IMG/VR virus record: IMGVR_UViG_3300025617_000023
Span: 1-60,830 of that record
DNA from: a virus
Length of the DNA: 60,830 nucleotides
Direction: 5' to 3' (one strand)
Under the pieces are notes generated by a model that saw nothing but the letters and a program-made list of their open reading frames with translations, was not told the DNA's origin and ran no database searches. Position numbers and translations under genes: made by a program. This document shows positions 15,691-22,550 of the stretch, piece after piece. How positions within the stretch are numbered: position 1 is the first letter of the stretch; every line of letters starts with the position of its first letter.

Positions 15691-16449
15691 TTAACCTATT
15701 AAGAATCCATAGCCCGTGCCGCCTGGTACAGCCATACTAACTTCAACTTCAAGTTTTTCCATTTCAGCTTGTGCTTCAGCTTTTAGTGTGTCGCCGTTAA
15801 GTGTTGATCCGCCTTGAGGACCTGCAATAGTAGCAAATTTACTACGTGCTTCTCCGAGCATATATTTACAGGCTGCTAACGTATAATCTTTGATCCACTG
15901 CACTGCTAGATAGTCATTTAATAGTTCACTATCAGGACGATAGTTGTAGCAGTAAAGTAATAATCCTTCTTCTGCTCTCGGGCGCTGTAGCAGTGTTAGC
16001 TTCTTGCTGGTATTACTCCAATTAAATTCAATAAAGCTACCAAACATTCTGCCAACTAATTCTTGATGTTGCGCAAACATATCGTATGTTGCTAGTCCGC
16101 CAAGTTTAGATCCTGACAACAAATATGTATTTGTATAAGCCATGTTAAACGGTTCAAACAAACTGCCGCCGTCTCCGCCGCCAGTACGTGAACCAATACT
16201 TCTACGAAATAGTTTACGTACTTCCATAACTTCATTAGGTAACACATATTCGTTTTGATCTACAACTGTAGTTAAAAACATATAGCTTTCTTCGACTGCG
16301 TTATCGCTGCGTTGTCTAAAGCGTGTTAGCGCCTTTGTAAGTGCAGTATTATAATGTATCGGGTCAAGTTCAACATCAACCATGCCCCCGCCGAGCATTG
16401 CATTTACATAGTCAAATACTTCTTGTTTTTGTGTCGCTAAATCTGCCAT
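15691..16449 (-). CDS. gp13: gp13 neck protein
   Basis: In T4 gp13 closes the filled head and joins it to the tail together with gp14. The 252-residue protein has VDVELDPIHYNTALTKAL near the start, like the T4 segment that follows INVELTPDQ. It ends with the family pattern WIKDYTLAACKYMLGEARSKF, then GPQGGSTLNGD, a Glu-rich helix and GTGYGFLIG (T4 ends PPFGILVG). The start is taken at MADLATQ because GGAG lies eight bases upstream and the late motif just before that. An in-frame ATG further upstream at 16533 would read through the promoter and is rejected. It is transcribed away from gp14. Confidence 0.85.
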   Translation of the reverse strand: MADLATQKQEVFDYVNAMLGGGMVDVELDPIHYNTALTKALTRFRQRSDNAVEESYMFLTTVVDQNEYVLPNEVMEVRKLFRRSIGSRTGGGDGGSLFEPFNMAYTNTYLLSGSKLGGLATYDMFAQHQELVGRMFGSFIEFNWSNTSKKLTLLQRPRAEEGLLLYCYNYRPDSELLNDYLAVQWIKDYTLAACKYMLGEARSKFATIAGPQGGSTLNGDTLKAEAQAEMEKLEVEVSMAVPGGTGYGFLIG

Positions 16450-16465
16450 ATTGGTTCTCCAATAG

Positions 16466-16486
16466 TATTTATCCGTCGGATAAATA
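16466..16486. promoter_or_regulatory. Divergent palindromic late promoter pair for gp13 and gp14
   Basis: TATTTATCC-GTC-GGATAAATA is a perfect inverted repeat. Each strand therefore reads GGATAAATA outward: leftward to gp13 (GGAG then ATG) and rightward to gp14 (AGGAG then the in-frame start). The two motifs are separated by three bases. Confidence 0.75.
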
Positions 16487-16510
16487 TATATAACGAATAG
16501 GAGAAGAGCT

Positions 16511-17671
16511 ATCCCTCGCTTATCATTATACAAACCGGAACGCGGTAATGATTATCATTTTTTGGACAAACAAATCCAAGAGATGTTTACCATTGGCGGC
16601 ACTGATATCAATATTCACAAGTTTCTTGGAGCAGTAAATCCAGAAGAAGGTGAAGGAACGGCTGATCAGCCTACATACGATGCTGTTGCAGAAACTAACA
16701 TACAAGACTTACTGTTCTTAGAAAATAGAGACAGAAAGTACGATCCTGATGTTTATAACATTCGCGGAATTTATAATGTTCAAGATATAGACTTCGATCT
16801 CAGTGCGTTTGGTTTATTTTTAAGCAATGACACACTTATGTTAACTATACATATTAATTCAAGTGTTAAAACACTGGGCAGAAAAATTATAAGTGGCGAT
16901 GTAATCGAATTGCCTCATTTAAAAGACGAATATGCACTTAACGATTATAGTGTTGCACTTAAAAGATTCTATGTTGTAGAAGACGTTAACCGTGCAGCAG
17001 AAGGATTCAGCCAAACTTGGTATCCACACTTATATCGCTTAAAACTAAAACAAATATATGATGGACAAGAATATAATGAAATATTAGACTTGCCTGCAGA
17101 AGAAGGCAGCGACGATACATTACGTGACATGCTGTCAACATACGAAAAAGAAATGCAAATTTCAAATGCCGTAGTTGCACAAGCTGAAGCAGATGCTCCA
17201 AAAAGCGGATACGACATTAGTCATTATTACACAGTAAGTACAAACGACGACGGTAGTGTTGCACTACAAACAGCTGACGATACTGACATCGAAGCAAGTA
17301 ATATAGGCAGAACAGTTGATGAAATTACTAGCAGACCCGAACGAGAAGGGTATACTGGATACCTAGTAGGAACTGGAGATGCTGCACCAAATGGAGCACC
17401 GTTTGGTTTTGGAATATCGTTTCCGATACTCAATGAAGAAGGCGACTATTTTTTACGTACAGACTTTTTACCTAATAGAATGTTCCGTTATGACGGATCA
17501 CGTTGGGTTAAAGTTCAAGACGATATTAGAATGACACTGAGCAATACACTCGAGCGTCAAACTTATAAAACGACATTTATTAATAATACTAATACTAACG
17601 AAATCGACGGCGAAACTGTTGATGAAAGACAAAGTCTTAGTAAAGCTCTTAGACCCAAGGCAGATAATTAA
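16511..17671 (+). CDS. gp14: gp14 neck protein, probably started at a non-standard ATC codon
   Basis: This neck protein would sit between head and tail. Features are EMFTIGGTDINIHKFLG, ETNIQDLLFLENRDRKYD, the VNDI-like GLFLSNDTLMLTIH strand and GDVIELPHLKDEYAL, the last matching the T4 gp14 block GDLIYFP. The usual starts do not fit: TTG at 16562 and ATG at 16583 have no ribosome site. The frame stays open upstream to 16484, and AGGAG at 16499-16503 lies seven bases before an in-frame ATC at 16511. The extra residues (PRLSLYKPERGNDYHF) look like real protein. I therefore place the start at 16511, giving 386 residues. A conventional caller would begin at 16562. The stop overlaps gp15 (TAATG). 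Confidence 0.65.
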   Translation: MPRLSLYKPERGNDYHFLDKQIQEMFTIGGTDINIHKFLGAVNPEEGEGTADQPTYDAVAETNIQDLLFLENRDRKYDPDVYNIRGIYNVQDIDFDLSAFGLFLSNDTLMLTIHINSSVKTLGRKIISGDVIELPHLKDEYALNDYSVALKRFYVVEDVNRAAEGFSQTWYPHLYRLKLKQIYDGQEYNEILDLPAEEGSDDTLRDMLSTYEKEMQISNAVVAQAEADAPKSGYDISHYYTVSTNDDGSVALQTADDTDIEASNIGRTVDEITSRPEREGYTGYLVGTGDAAPNGAPFGFGISFPILNEEGDYFLRTDFLPNRMFRYDGSRWVKVQDDIRMTLSNTLERQTYKTTFINNTNTNEIDGETVDERQSLSKALRPKADN

Positions 17672-19083
17672 TGCAACATTTTTATGACGGACAAGTAAGA
17701 AGATATCTTACACAAATGATGCGCATACTTGCAAACTTTCCTGTACAAGACGGAAAGGGTGTGCAAAAAGATGTTCCGGTTACTTACGGAGATTTAACTC
17801 GTCAAGTTGCTAATATTATTAGAGAAAACAGCGAAAACAAATTGCCCAGTGCGCCACGCATTGCTGTTTACTTAACAGGTCTTGAACTAGACAAAGACAG
17901 ACTTACAGATTCAACATATACTCGTAAAACAAATATTAGAGAACGTGCATACGACGATGAAGCAGGTGAATACCTAAATACGCAGGGCAAAAACTATACA
18001 GTAGAACGACTAATTCCAACTCCGTATATGATGCGTGTTAATGCAGATATATGGACTAGTAATACTGATCAAAAGCTACAGTTGCTTGAGCAAATTCTAG
18101 TTCTGTTCAATCCTAGTTTGGAAATGCAAACCACAGATAACTTTATCGACTGGACCAGTATTACTGTTGTTAATTTAGAAAACGTAACATGGTCAAATAG
18201 AAGTGTTCCTGTAGGAGTCGACAGCGAAATTGATATTGCTACTCTTACATTTAGTGTACCTATCTATATCAGTCCGCCTACTAAAGTACGCAAGATGGGT
18301 GTTATTACTAATATTATTACAAGTATGTTCGACGAAACATTAGGCGACATTGAATCAGGAGTAAGTGCTCCTGTGCTGAATGCATATGATGATGTGCCGC
18401 GAGCTGGTATCACAGAGAATGAATTTGGCAGAAAGTCTATATCTGATACTGCTGCTGAGATGGCTAATGTTAATTACAATACCTACGGTGTATTTGTAAA
18501 TAGCGACAGTGCTCAAATATTTTCAAACGGCGCCGTTGGTAATAAAAATTGGAGAGAAATTTTTGAAGCGTTACCTGGACAATATGCTGCTGATGTAAGT
18601 AGAATATACCTTACCAGTCAAGACAATTCAAAAACTGTCACAGGAACATTTACACTAAGTCCGTTTGATGAAGGCAAAATATTAATTAACTGGGACTCTG
18701 ATAGTTTTCCGAGTGATACTGTGATTGCAGGACGTACTAGTATCGATTACATTATTAATCCAGCTAACTTTAATCCTAGTTCAATTAAAACCAACGGAGT
18801 AAGATTACTACTCTTGGAAGATGTAGGCAATGAAGATGCTACTGAATCCCCAGTTGCTTGGCAAAACGCAGACACTAGTGCGCTAGTTGCAAGTGCTAAT
18901 GACATTGTTGAGTGGGACGGCAGTACATGGAACATTGTGTTTGATGCAAGTGCTGCAACAGAAGTTACATACACTACAAATTTAAACACAGGCGTACAAT
19001 ACAGATTTAACAATGGTGATTGGCTATTGAGCATCGATGGAGATTATCCAGTTGGCACCTGGAGAGTTGAACTAGCAGGCTAA
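17671..19083 (+). CDS. gp15: gp15 tail terminator / sheath stabiliser
   Basis: T4 gp15 caps the tail and binds the neck. The N-terminus of this 470-residue protein, FYDGQVRRYLTQMMRILANF, then VPVTYGDLTRQ, matches the T4 pattern FYNSSFRRYATLMGDLFSN and VPITYAS. It goes on with TPYMMRVNADIWTSNTDQ and LEQILVLFNPSLEMQT, equivalent to the T4 IYELSIFTRYED and VEQILPYFQPHFN. T4 gp15 is 272 residues; the extra 200 at the C-terminus form a separate beta-rich domain (from about residue 270) ending with a W-x-x-x...GTWRVEL repeat-like segment. Start and stop overlap with gp14 shows coupling. Expression is from the rightward late promoter. Confidence 0.85.
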   Translation: MQHFYDGQVRRYLTQMMRILANFPVQDGKGVQKDVPVTYGDLTRQVANIIRENSENKLPSAPRIAVYLTGLELDKDRLTDSTYTRKTNIRERAYDDEAGEYLNTQGKNYTVERLIPTPYMMRVNADIWTSNTDQKLQLLEQILVLFNPSLEMQTTDNFIDWTSITVVNLENVTWSNRSVPVGVDSEIDIATLTFSVPIYISPPTKVRKMGVITNIITSMFDETLGDIESGVSAPVLNAYDDVPRAGITENEFGRKSISDTAAEMANVNYNTYGVFVNSDSAQIFSNGAVGNKNWREIFEALPGQYAADVSRIYLTSQDNSKTVTGTFTLSPFDEGKILINWDSDSFPSDTVIAGRTSIDYIINPANFNPSSIKTNGVRLLLLEDVGNEDATESPVAWQNADTSALVASANDIVEWDGSTWNIVFDASAATEVTYTTNLNTGVQYRFNNGDWLLSIDGDYPVGTWRVELAG

Positions 19084-19091
19084 TTATATGT

Positions 19092-19532
19092 ATGAACAAT
19101 ATGATTACTTGCAGTGGCGCACTGTTTTATACATTAGATACACATAGATTTTTATTTCTACATCGAGCTCATGGTAAAAAATCTGATCTTTGGGGATTAG
19201 TAGGCGGCACTAATGAGGGCGTTGAAACACCATTTGAAGGACTGAGGCGAGAAATAGAAGAAGAAATTGGCTTCTTGCCGTCTATTAAAAAAACACTTCC
19301 GCTAGAAAGTTTTGTATCTCACGATAGTAGATTTTATTTTCACACATATCTTTGTGTTGTGGATGAGGAATTTATTCCTCAACTAAACAACGAACACAAT
19401 GGATATGCATGGTGCAGTTTCACTAAGTGGCCAAAGCCTTTGCATCACGGGTTGCGTAATACACTCCAAAGTAAAATTAATCTAGCTAAACTAGAAACTG
19501 TATTTAAAACTATTAATTTACTTGACAGTTAA
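19092..19532 (+). CDS. Nudix hydrolase
   Basis: The 146-residue protein contains a perfect Nudix box, Gx5Ex7REUxEExGU, at residues 39-61 (G39, E45, R53, E54, E57, E58, G60). Nudix enzymes cleave nucleoside diphosphates linked to another group, with a divalent metal held by the box glutamates. GDP-mannose mannosyl hydrolase-like members favour nucleotide sugars, and other members clear oxidised dNTPs or decap RNA. The pattern HRAHGKKSDLWGLVGG resembles general dNTP or sugar-type Nudix proteins and does not settle the substrate. Its place between gp15 and the ADP-heptose operon makes a nucleotide-sugar role thinkable. The hldE promoter overlaps its last codons. Confidence 0.85.
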   Translation: MNNMITCSGALFYTLDTHRFLFLHRAHGKKSDLWGLVGGTNEGVETPFEGLRREIEEEIGFLPSIKKTLPLESFVSHDSRFYFHTYLCVVDEEFIPQLNNEHNGYAWCSFTKWPKPLHHGLRNTLQSKINLAKLETVFKTINLLDS

Positions 19533-19550
19533 GAAAAATAATTGTATAAT
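19522..19550 (+). promoter_or_regulatory. Perfect consensus sigma-70 promoter of the ADP-heptose operon
   Basis: TTGACA, a 17-base spacer and TATAAT: both hexamers and the spacing are ideal. The predicted transcript start, about seven bases past the -10, coincides with the A of the hldE ATG at 19557. Confidence 0.85.
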
Positions 19551-19556
19551 AATGTT

Positions 19557-20696
19557 ATGAATAAAGTGTTAGTTATTGGCGATATAATTATTGACAAATA
19601 TATTTACGGAACATCGACACGGTTGAGTCCCGAAGCGCCTGTACCTGTAGTAGCACAAAAACGTGTTGTAGAAACTACAGGCGGTGCAGGACTTGTTTAC
19701 GAAAACTTAAAAAGTCTCGGTGTTGATGTTGAGCTGTTTGAGTATGCATCTAAAAAATGTGTAAAGACTCGCGTTATGTGCGACGGTCACTATGTTACAC
19801 GTATAGATGACGATCACTATGCAGACGGCGTCGAAGTTTGCAACACAATTCTTCGCAACGACTTTAGCAAATACGAGTATGTAATCCTAAGCGATTACAA
19901 CAAAGGTGTATTAGACGAGTCTATTAAGATTATCGAACATCTTAATAAATTTGGATGCCGTGTAATTGTTGATCCTAAGTCACATGCAGAAAACTACGAA
20001 GGTGCATGGTTAGTTAAACCCAACGAAAAGGAATTTCAAGAATACTTCCTTAATTGGCATGGTAATATTATTACAACAAGAGCAGGCAAAAGTGTTGTTG
20101 CTAAGATTGACAATGAAGTTTACGAAGTAGATGTTGACATTGTTGAAGTTAGTGATGTAACTGGTGCTGGAGACTGTTTTCTAGCTGCATTTGTTTATGC
20201 CCTTACAAAAGATTATGATTACAAAAAAGCAATTGAACTAGCAGTTAAAGGCTCACGCAAAAGTGTTCAGCACACGGGCACGTATACGCTTGCTGTAAGC
20301 GACTTGGAAGAAAGAGTAGTGTTTACTAACGGAGTTTTTGATATACTACACAAGGGTCATTTTGAGCTGTTAGCAGAAGCACGAACACTGGGTGAAAAAC
20401 TAATTGTAGGCATTAACAGCGATGCTAGTGTAAAGCGCCTTAAGGGCGAAACACGCCCTGTTAACAACCAAATGAAACGCATCAGTCAATTAGAAATATT
20501 ACCGTGGGTAGATCAAGTAGTTGTGTTTCACGAAGATACACCTTACGAATTAATTAAAGAAATAAAGCCGCATGTTATTGTTAAAGGCGGCGATTACACA
20601 GTAGACGAAGTTGTCGGTCACGACTTAGCAGATGTGCATCTAGTACAAACACAAGAAGGTTATTCAACAACTAGTATTATAGAGGCAAGCAAATGA
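19557..20696 (+). CDS. hldE: HldE, bifunctional heptose-7-P kinase / heptose-1-P adenylyltransferase
   Basis: HldE phosphorylates D-glycero-beta-D-manno-heptose 7-phosphate and later joins heptose 1-phosphate to AMP, making ADP-heptose. The kinase domain (residues 1-250) has VIGDIIIDKYIYG, SPEAPVPVV, the NPNE-like KPNEKEF and the catalytic GAGD at 203-206. The adenylyltransferase (255-379) has FTNGVFDILHKGHFELL, NSDASVKRLKG, RPVN and KGGDY. E. coli HldE is 477 residues; this one is 379, mainly through a shorter kinase and a missing linker, but all key motifs remain. A TTG start at 19542 is possible. The ATG at 19557 is preferred, at the transcript start with no ribosome site, so the message would be leaderless. 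It overlaps hldD by four bases (ATGA). Confidence 0.93.
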   Translation: MNKVLVIGDIIIDKYIYGTSTRLSPEAPVPVVAQKRVVETTGGAGLVYENLKSLGVDVELFEYASKKCVKTRVMCDGHYVTRIDDDHYADGVEVCNTILRNDFSKYEYVILSDYNKGVLDESIKIIEHLNKFGCRVIVDPKSHAENYEGAWLVKPNEKEFQEYFLNWHGNIITTRAGKSVVAKIDNEVYEVDVDIVEVSDVTGAGDCFLAAFVYALTKDYDYKKAIELAVKGSRKSVQHTGTYTLAVSDLEERVVFTNGVFDILHKGHFELLAEARTLGEKLIVGINSDASVKRLKGETRPVNNQMKRISQLEILPWVDQVVVFHEDTPYELIKEIKPHVIVKGGDYTVDEVVGHDLADVHLVQTQEGYSTTSIIEASK

Positions 20697-21511
20697 GAAT
20701 ATTAGTAACAGGTCACGAAGGATTTGTTGGAAAGAATATTGCACACTATCTACAATCACAAGGTCATGAAGTAGAAGGATGGGAATGGGAACCAGGAATA
20801 CTTCCTAGTACAGAAGATTATGACTGGTGCATACACTTAGGTGCAATCAGTAGTACAACATACACAGACGTAAATCAAATACTTGAACAAAATTTTGAGT
20901 TTAGTGTAAGATTAGCACAAGTGTGTGAAAACTTTGGTACTAATTTTCAATATGCAAGTAGTGCAAGCGTATATGGTCCTACTGATCACTTTACAGAGGA
21001 CATGTCATTGTTGCCCCAAAGTCCGTATGCATGGTCAAAATATTTGTTTGACAGATTTATTAATCAGTATATTGACGAATTTCAAATTACGATTCAAGGG
21101 TTTCGCTACTTTAATGTATACGGTCCTAATGAAGAACACAAAGGCGATCAAGCTAGTCCTTACACTAAATTTACACAACAAGCAATAAACAATGGAGTTG
21201 TAAAACTTTTTGAAGATAGCAAAAACTATAAGCGTGATTTTGTTTGTGTAGAAGATATCTGCCGATTACATGATAAAATGATGGGTGTAGATACAAGTGG
21301 CATTTTCAATGCAGGCACAGGCGCTGTTACCAGTTTCGATACAGTGGGTCGTGAAATTGCTAAAAAATATTCTGCAGACGTACAATATATACCGATGCCA
21401 GATAATTTAAAATCACAGTATCAAAAGTATACATGTGCAAACTTAGACAAATTAAATTCTGTAGTAGATATGGAATGGACTAGTATAAAGGATTACATCA
21501 ATGAAAAATGA
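20693..21511 (+). CDS. hldD: HldD, ADP-heptose 6-epimerase
   Basis: This short-chain dehydrogenase-type enzyme converts ADP-D-glycero-D-manno-heptose to the L-glycero form, using NADP. Seen are the Rossmann motif TGHEGFVG (residues 6-13), SSTT, YASSASVYG, the catalytic Y112 and K116 in YAWSK, then GFRYFNVYGPNEEHKG and NYKRDFVCVEDI and the end motif YTCANLDKL. These match E. coli HldD (310 residues) closely and distinguish it from other nucleotide-sugar epimerases. At 272 residues it is compact. Start overlap with hldE and end overlap with the cupin gene (11 bases) show a tight operon. Confidence 0.92.
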   Translation: MRILVTGHEGFVGKNIAHYLQSQGHEVEGWEWEPGILPSTEDYDWCIHLGAISSTTYTDVNQILEQNFEFSVRLAQVCENFGTNFQYASSASVYGPTDHFTEDMSLLPQSPYAWSKYLFDRFINQYIDEFQITIQGFRYFNVYGPNEEHKGDQASPYTKFTQQAINNGVVKLFEDSKNYKRDFVCVEDICRLHDKMMGVDTSGIFNAGTGAVTSFDTVGREIAKKYSADVQYIPMPDNLKSQYQKYTCANLDKLNSVVDMEWTSIKDYINEK

Positions 21512-21923
21512 AGAGCCAACTAGACTAACCGGCGTTGTGCCTAAAGGATGGGGTTATGAATTAATTTGGGCCACTAACGACAAGTATTGTGGTAAAATTA
21601 TGTTCTTTGAAAAGTCTAATGCAAAATTTAGCATGCATTTCCACAAGGAAAAGGACGAAACTTGGTTTGTAAATAATGGACGGTTTAAGGTAAGATGGAT
21701 TGACACCAATGATGCAGTGTTATATGAAAAAGTATTAAAAGAAGGCGATGTTTGGCACAATCCTCCTCTACAACCACATCAGTTAATTTGTTTAGAAGAA
21801 GGTTCTAGTATTACCGAAGTGAGTACTGCTGATAGTGTTGAAGATAATTATCGCGTTGCTCCAGGCGATAGTCAAAAACATCAATACGAGCCTAATTTAA
21901 ATCCAGAAGATCAAGATGATTGA
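21501..21923 (+). CDS. Cupin-domain protein of the ADP-heptose operon
   Basis: The 140-residue protein is a single cupin. WGYELIWATNDKYCGKIMFF leads into SMHFHKEKDETWFVNNG, with the metal ligands H46, H48 and E53, and a later His at PHQL (H93). This resembles stand-alone cupins related to the C-terminal domain of mannose-1-phosphate guanylyltransferase/isomerase. A sugar isomerase or sugar-phosphate-binding role is plausible, and it might replace or assist a missing step in heptose synthesis. The frame overlaps hldD and gmhB on either side, so it is co-translated with them. No isomerase GmhA is present in the window. Function is inferred only from neighbours. Confidence 0.75.
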   Translation: MKNEEPTRLTGVVPKGWGYELIWATNDKYCGKIMFFEKSNAKFSMHFHKEKDETWFVNNGRFKVRWIDTNDAVLYEKVLKEGDVWHNPPLQPHQLICLEEGSSITEVSTADSVEDNYRVAPGDSQKHQYEPNLNPEDQDD

Positions 21924-22539
21924 TATTTACTGGGGAGACGACCAATTATCTTCGCCTGATTATGTTGCACCCAAGTGTGTAATTGGATTAGATAGAGATG
22001 GCGTAATAAATGTTGATCGCGGCACATATACTTGGAAGGGATCTGACTTTGATCCTATTGAAGGCAGTCTAGAAGCAATTGCACGATTGCGCAAGTTAGG
22101 CCACGGAATTGCTATCATAACAAATCAAGGCGGCATCGAAAAAGGATTATTTACTGAAGAAGATGTCGAAGCATTGCATATGTACATGTTAGAATTATTG
22201 GGTAAAGCTGGTTGTCCAAGCATCGATGCCATTTACTATAGTGCAAGTAGTCATAAATCTGATATGTATGCTAAACCCAATACTGGAATGTTCAAACGTT
22301 GCGAAAAAGAACAAAAACATAAAAAAATTAAATTTAATCGCGGATACTATGTGGGTGATAAAATGAGTGATCTCAAAGCTGCCCACAAAATAGGTGCAAA
22401 ACCTGTATTAGTTCGAACCGGTTACGGCTCTGAAACTGAAAAAGAATTAAAGAAGTTTACCTACCGCGACATAAGAAAAAAGACCATCATATTTGATGAT
22501 CTTAAATCTTTCGCAGATTGGATGGAAGCGCAAGTTTAA
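21916..22539 (+). CDS. gmhB: GmhB-like heptose 1,7-bisphosphate phosphatase (HAD family)
   Basis: In heptose synthesis GmhB removes the 7-phosphate between the two HldE steps. The 207-residue protein shows the HAD motifs: LDRDGVIN with nucleophile D26 and acid D28, TNQGGI (about 69-74), Lys in KPNTGM (K120), and VGDKMSDLKAA with D148 and D152. These follow GmhB and histidinol-phosphatase-type enzymes. The zinc-binding Cys/His cluster usual before KPxPGM in GmhB is absent (here SASSHKSDMYAKPNTGM). An extra 20 residues precede the core. It ends the operon, and its stop overlaps the stop of the convergent 2242-residue gene by four bases within a hairpin. Confidence 0.82.
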   Translation: MIDIYWGDDQLSSPDYVAPKCVIGLDRDGVINVDRGTYTWKGSDFDPIEGSLEAIARLRKLGHGIAIITNQGGIEKGLFTEEDVEALHMYMLELLGKAGCPSIDAIYYSASSHKSDMYAKPNTGMFKRCEKEQKHKKIKFNRGYYVGDKMSDLKAAHKIGAKPVLVRTGYGSETEKELKKFTYRDIRKKTIIFDDLKSFADWMEAQV

Positions 22540-22550
22540 GCCTGCGCTTC
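22525..22550. terminator. Inverted repeat at the convergent gene ends
   Basis: GAAGCGCA and its perfect complement flank TTTAA where the stop codons of gmhB and the 2242-residue gene overlap. Both strands therefore carry the same hairpin, coding EAQ near both C-termini. No strong T-run follows, so termination in either direction is possible but unproven. Confidence 0.4.

Noticed and set aside
16450-16533. An upstream start for gp13 at 16533
   Set aside because: It would translate the palindromic promoter and the leader of gp14. GGAG sits correctly before the ATG at 16449.
19542-19556. TTG start for hldE at 19542
   Set aside because: It lies inside the promoter, upstream of the predicted transcript start, and adds residues that HldE proteins lack.
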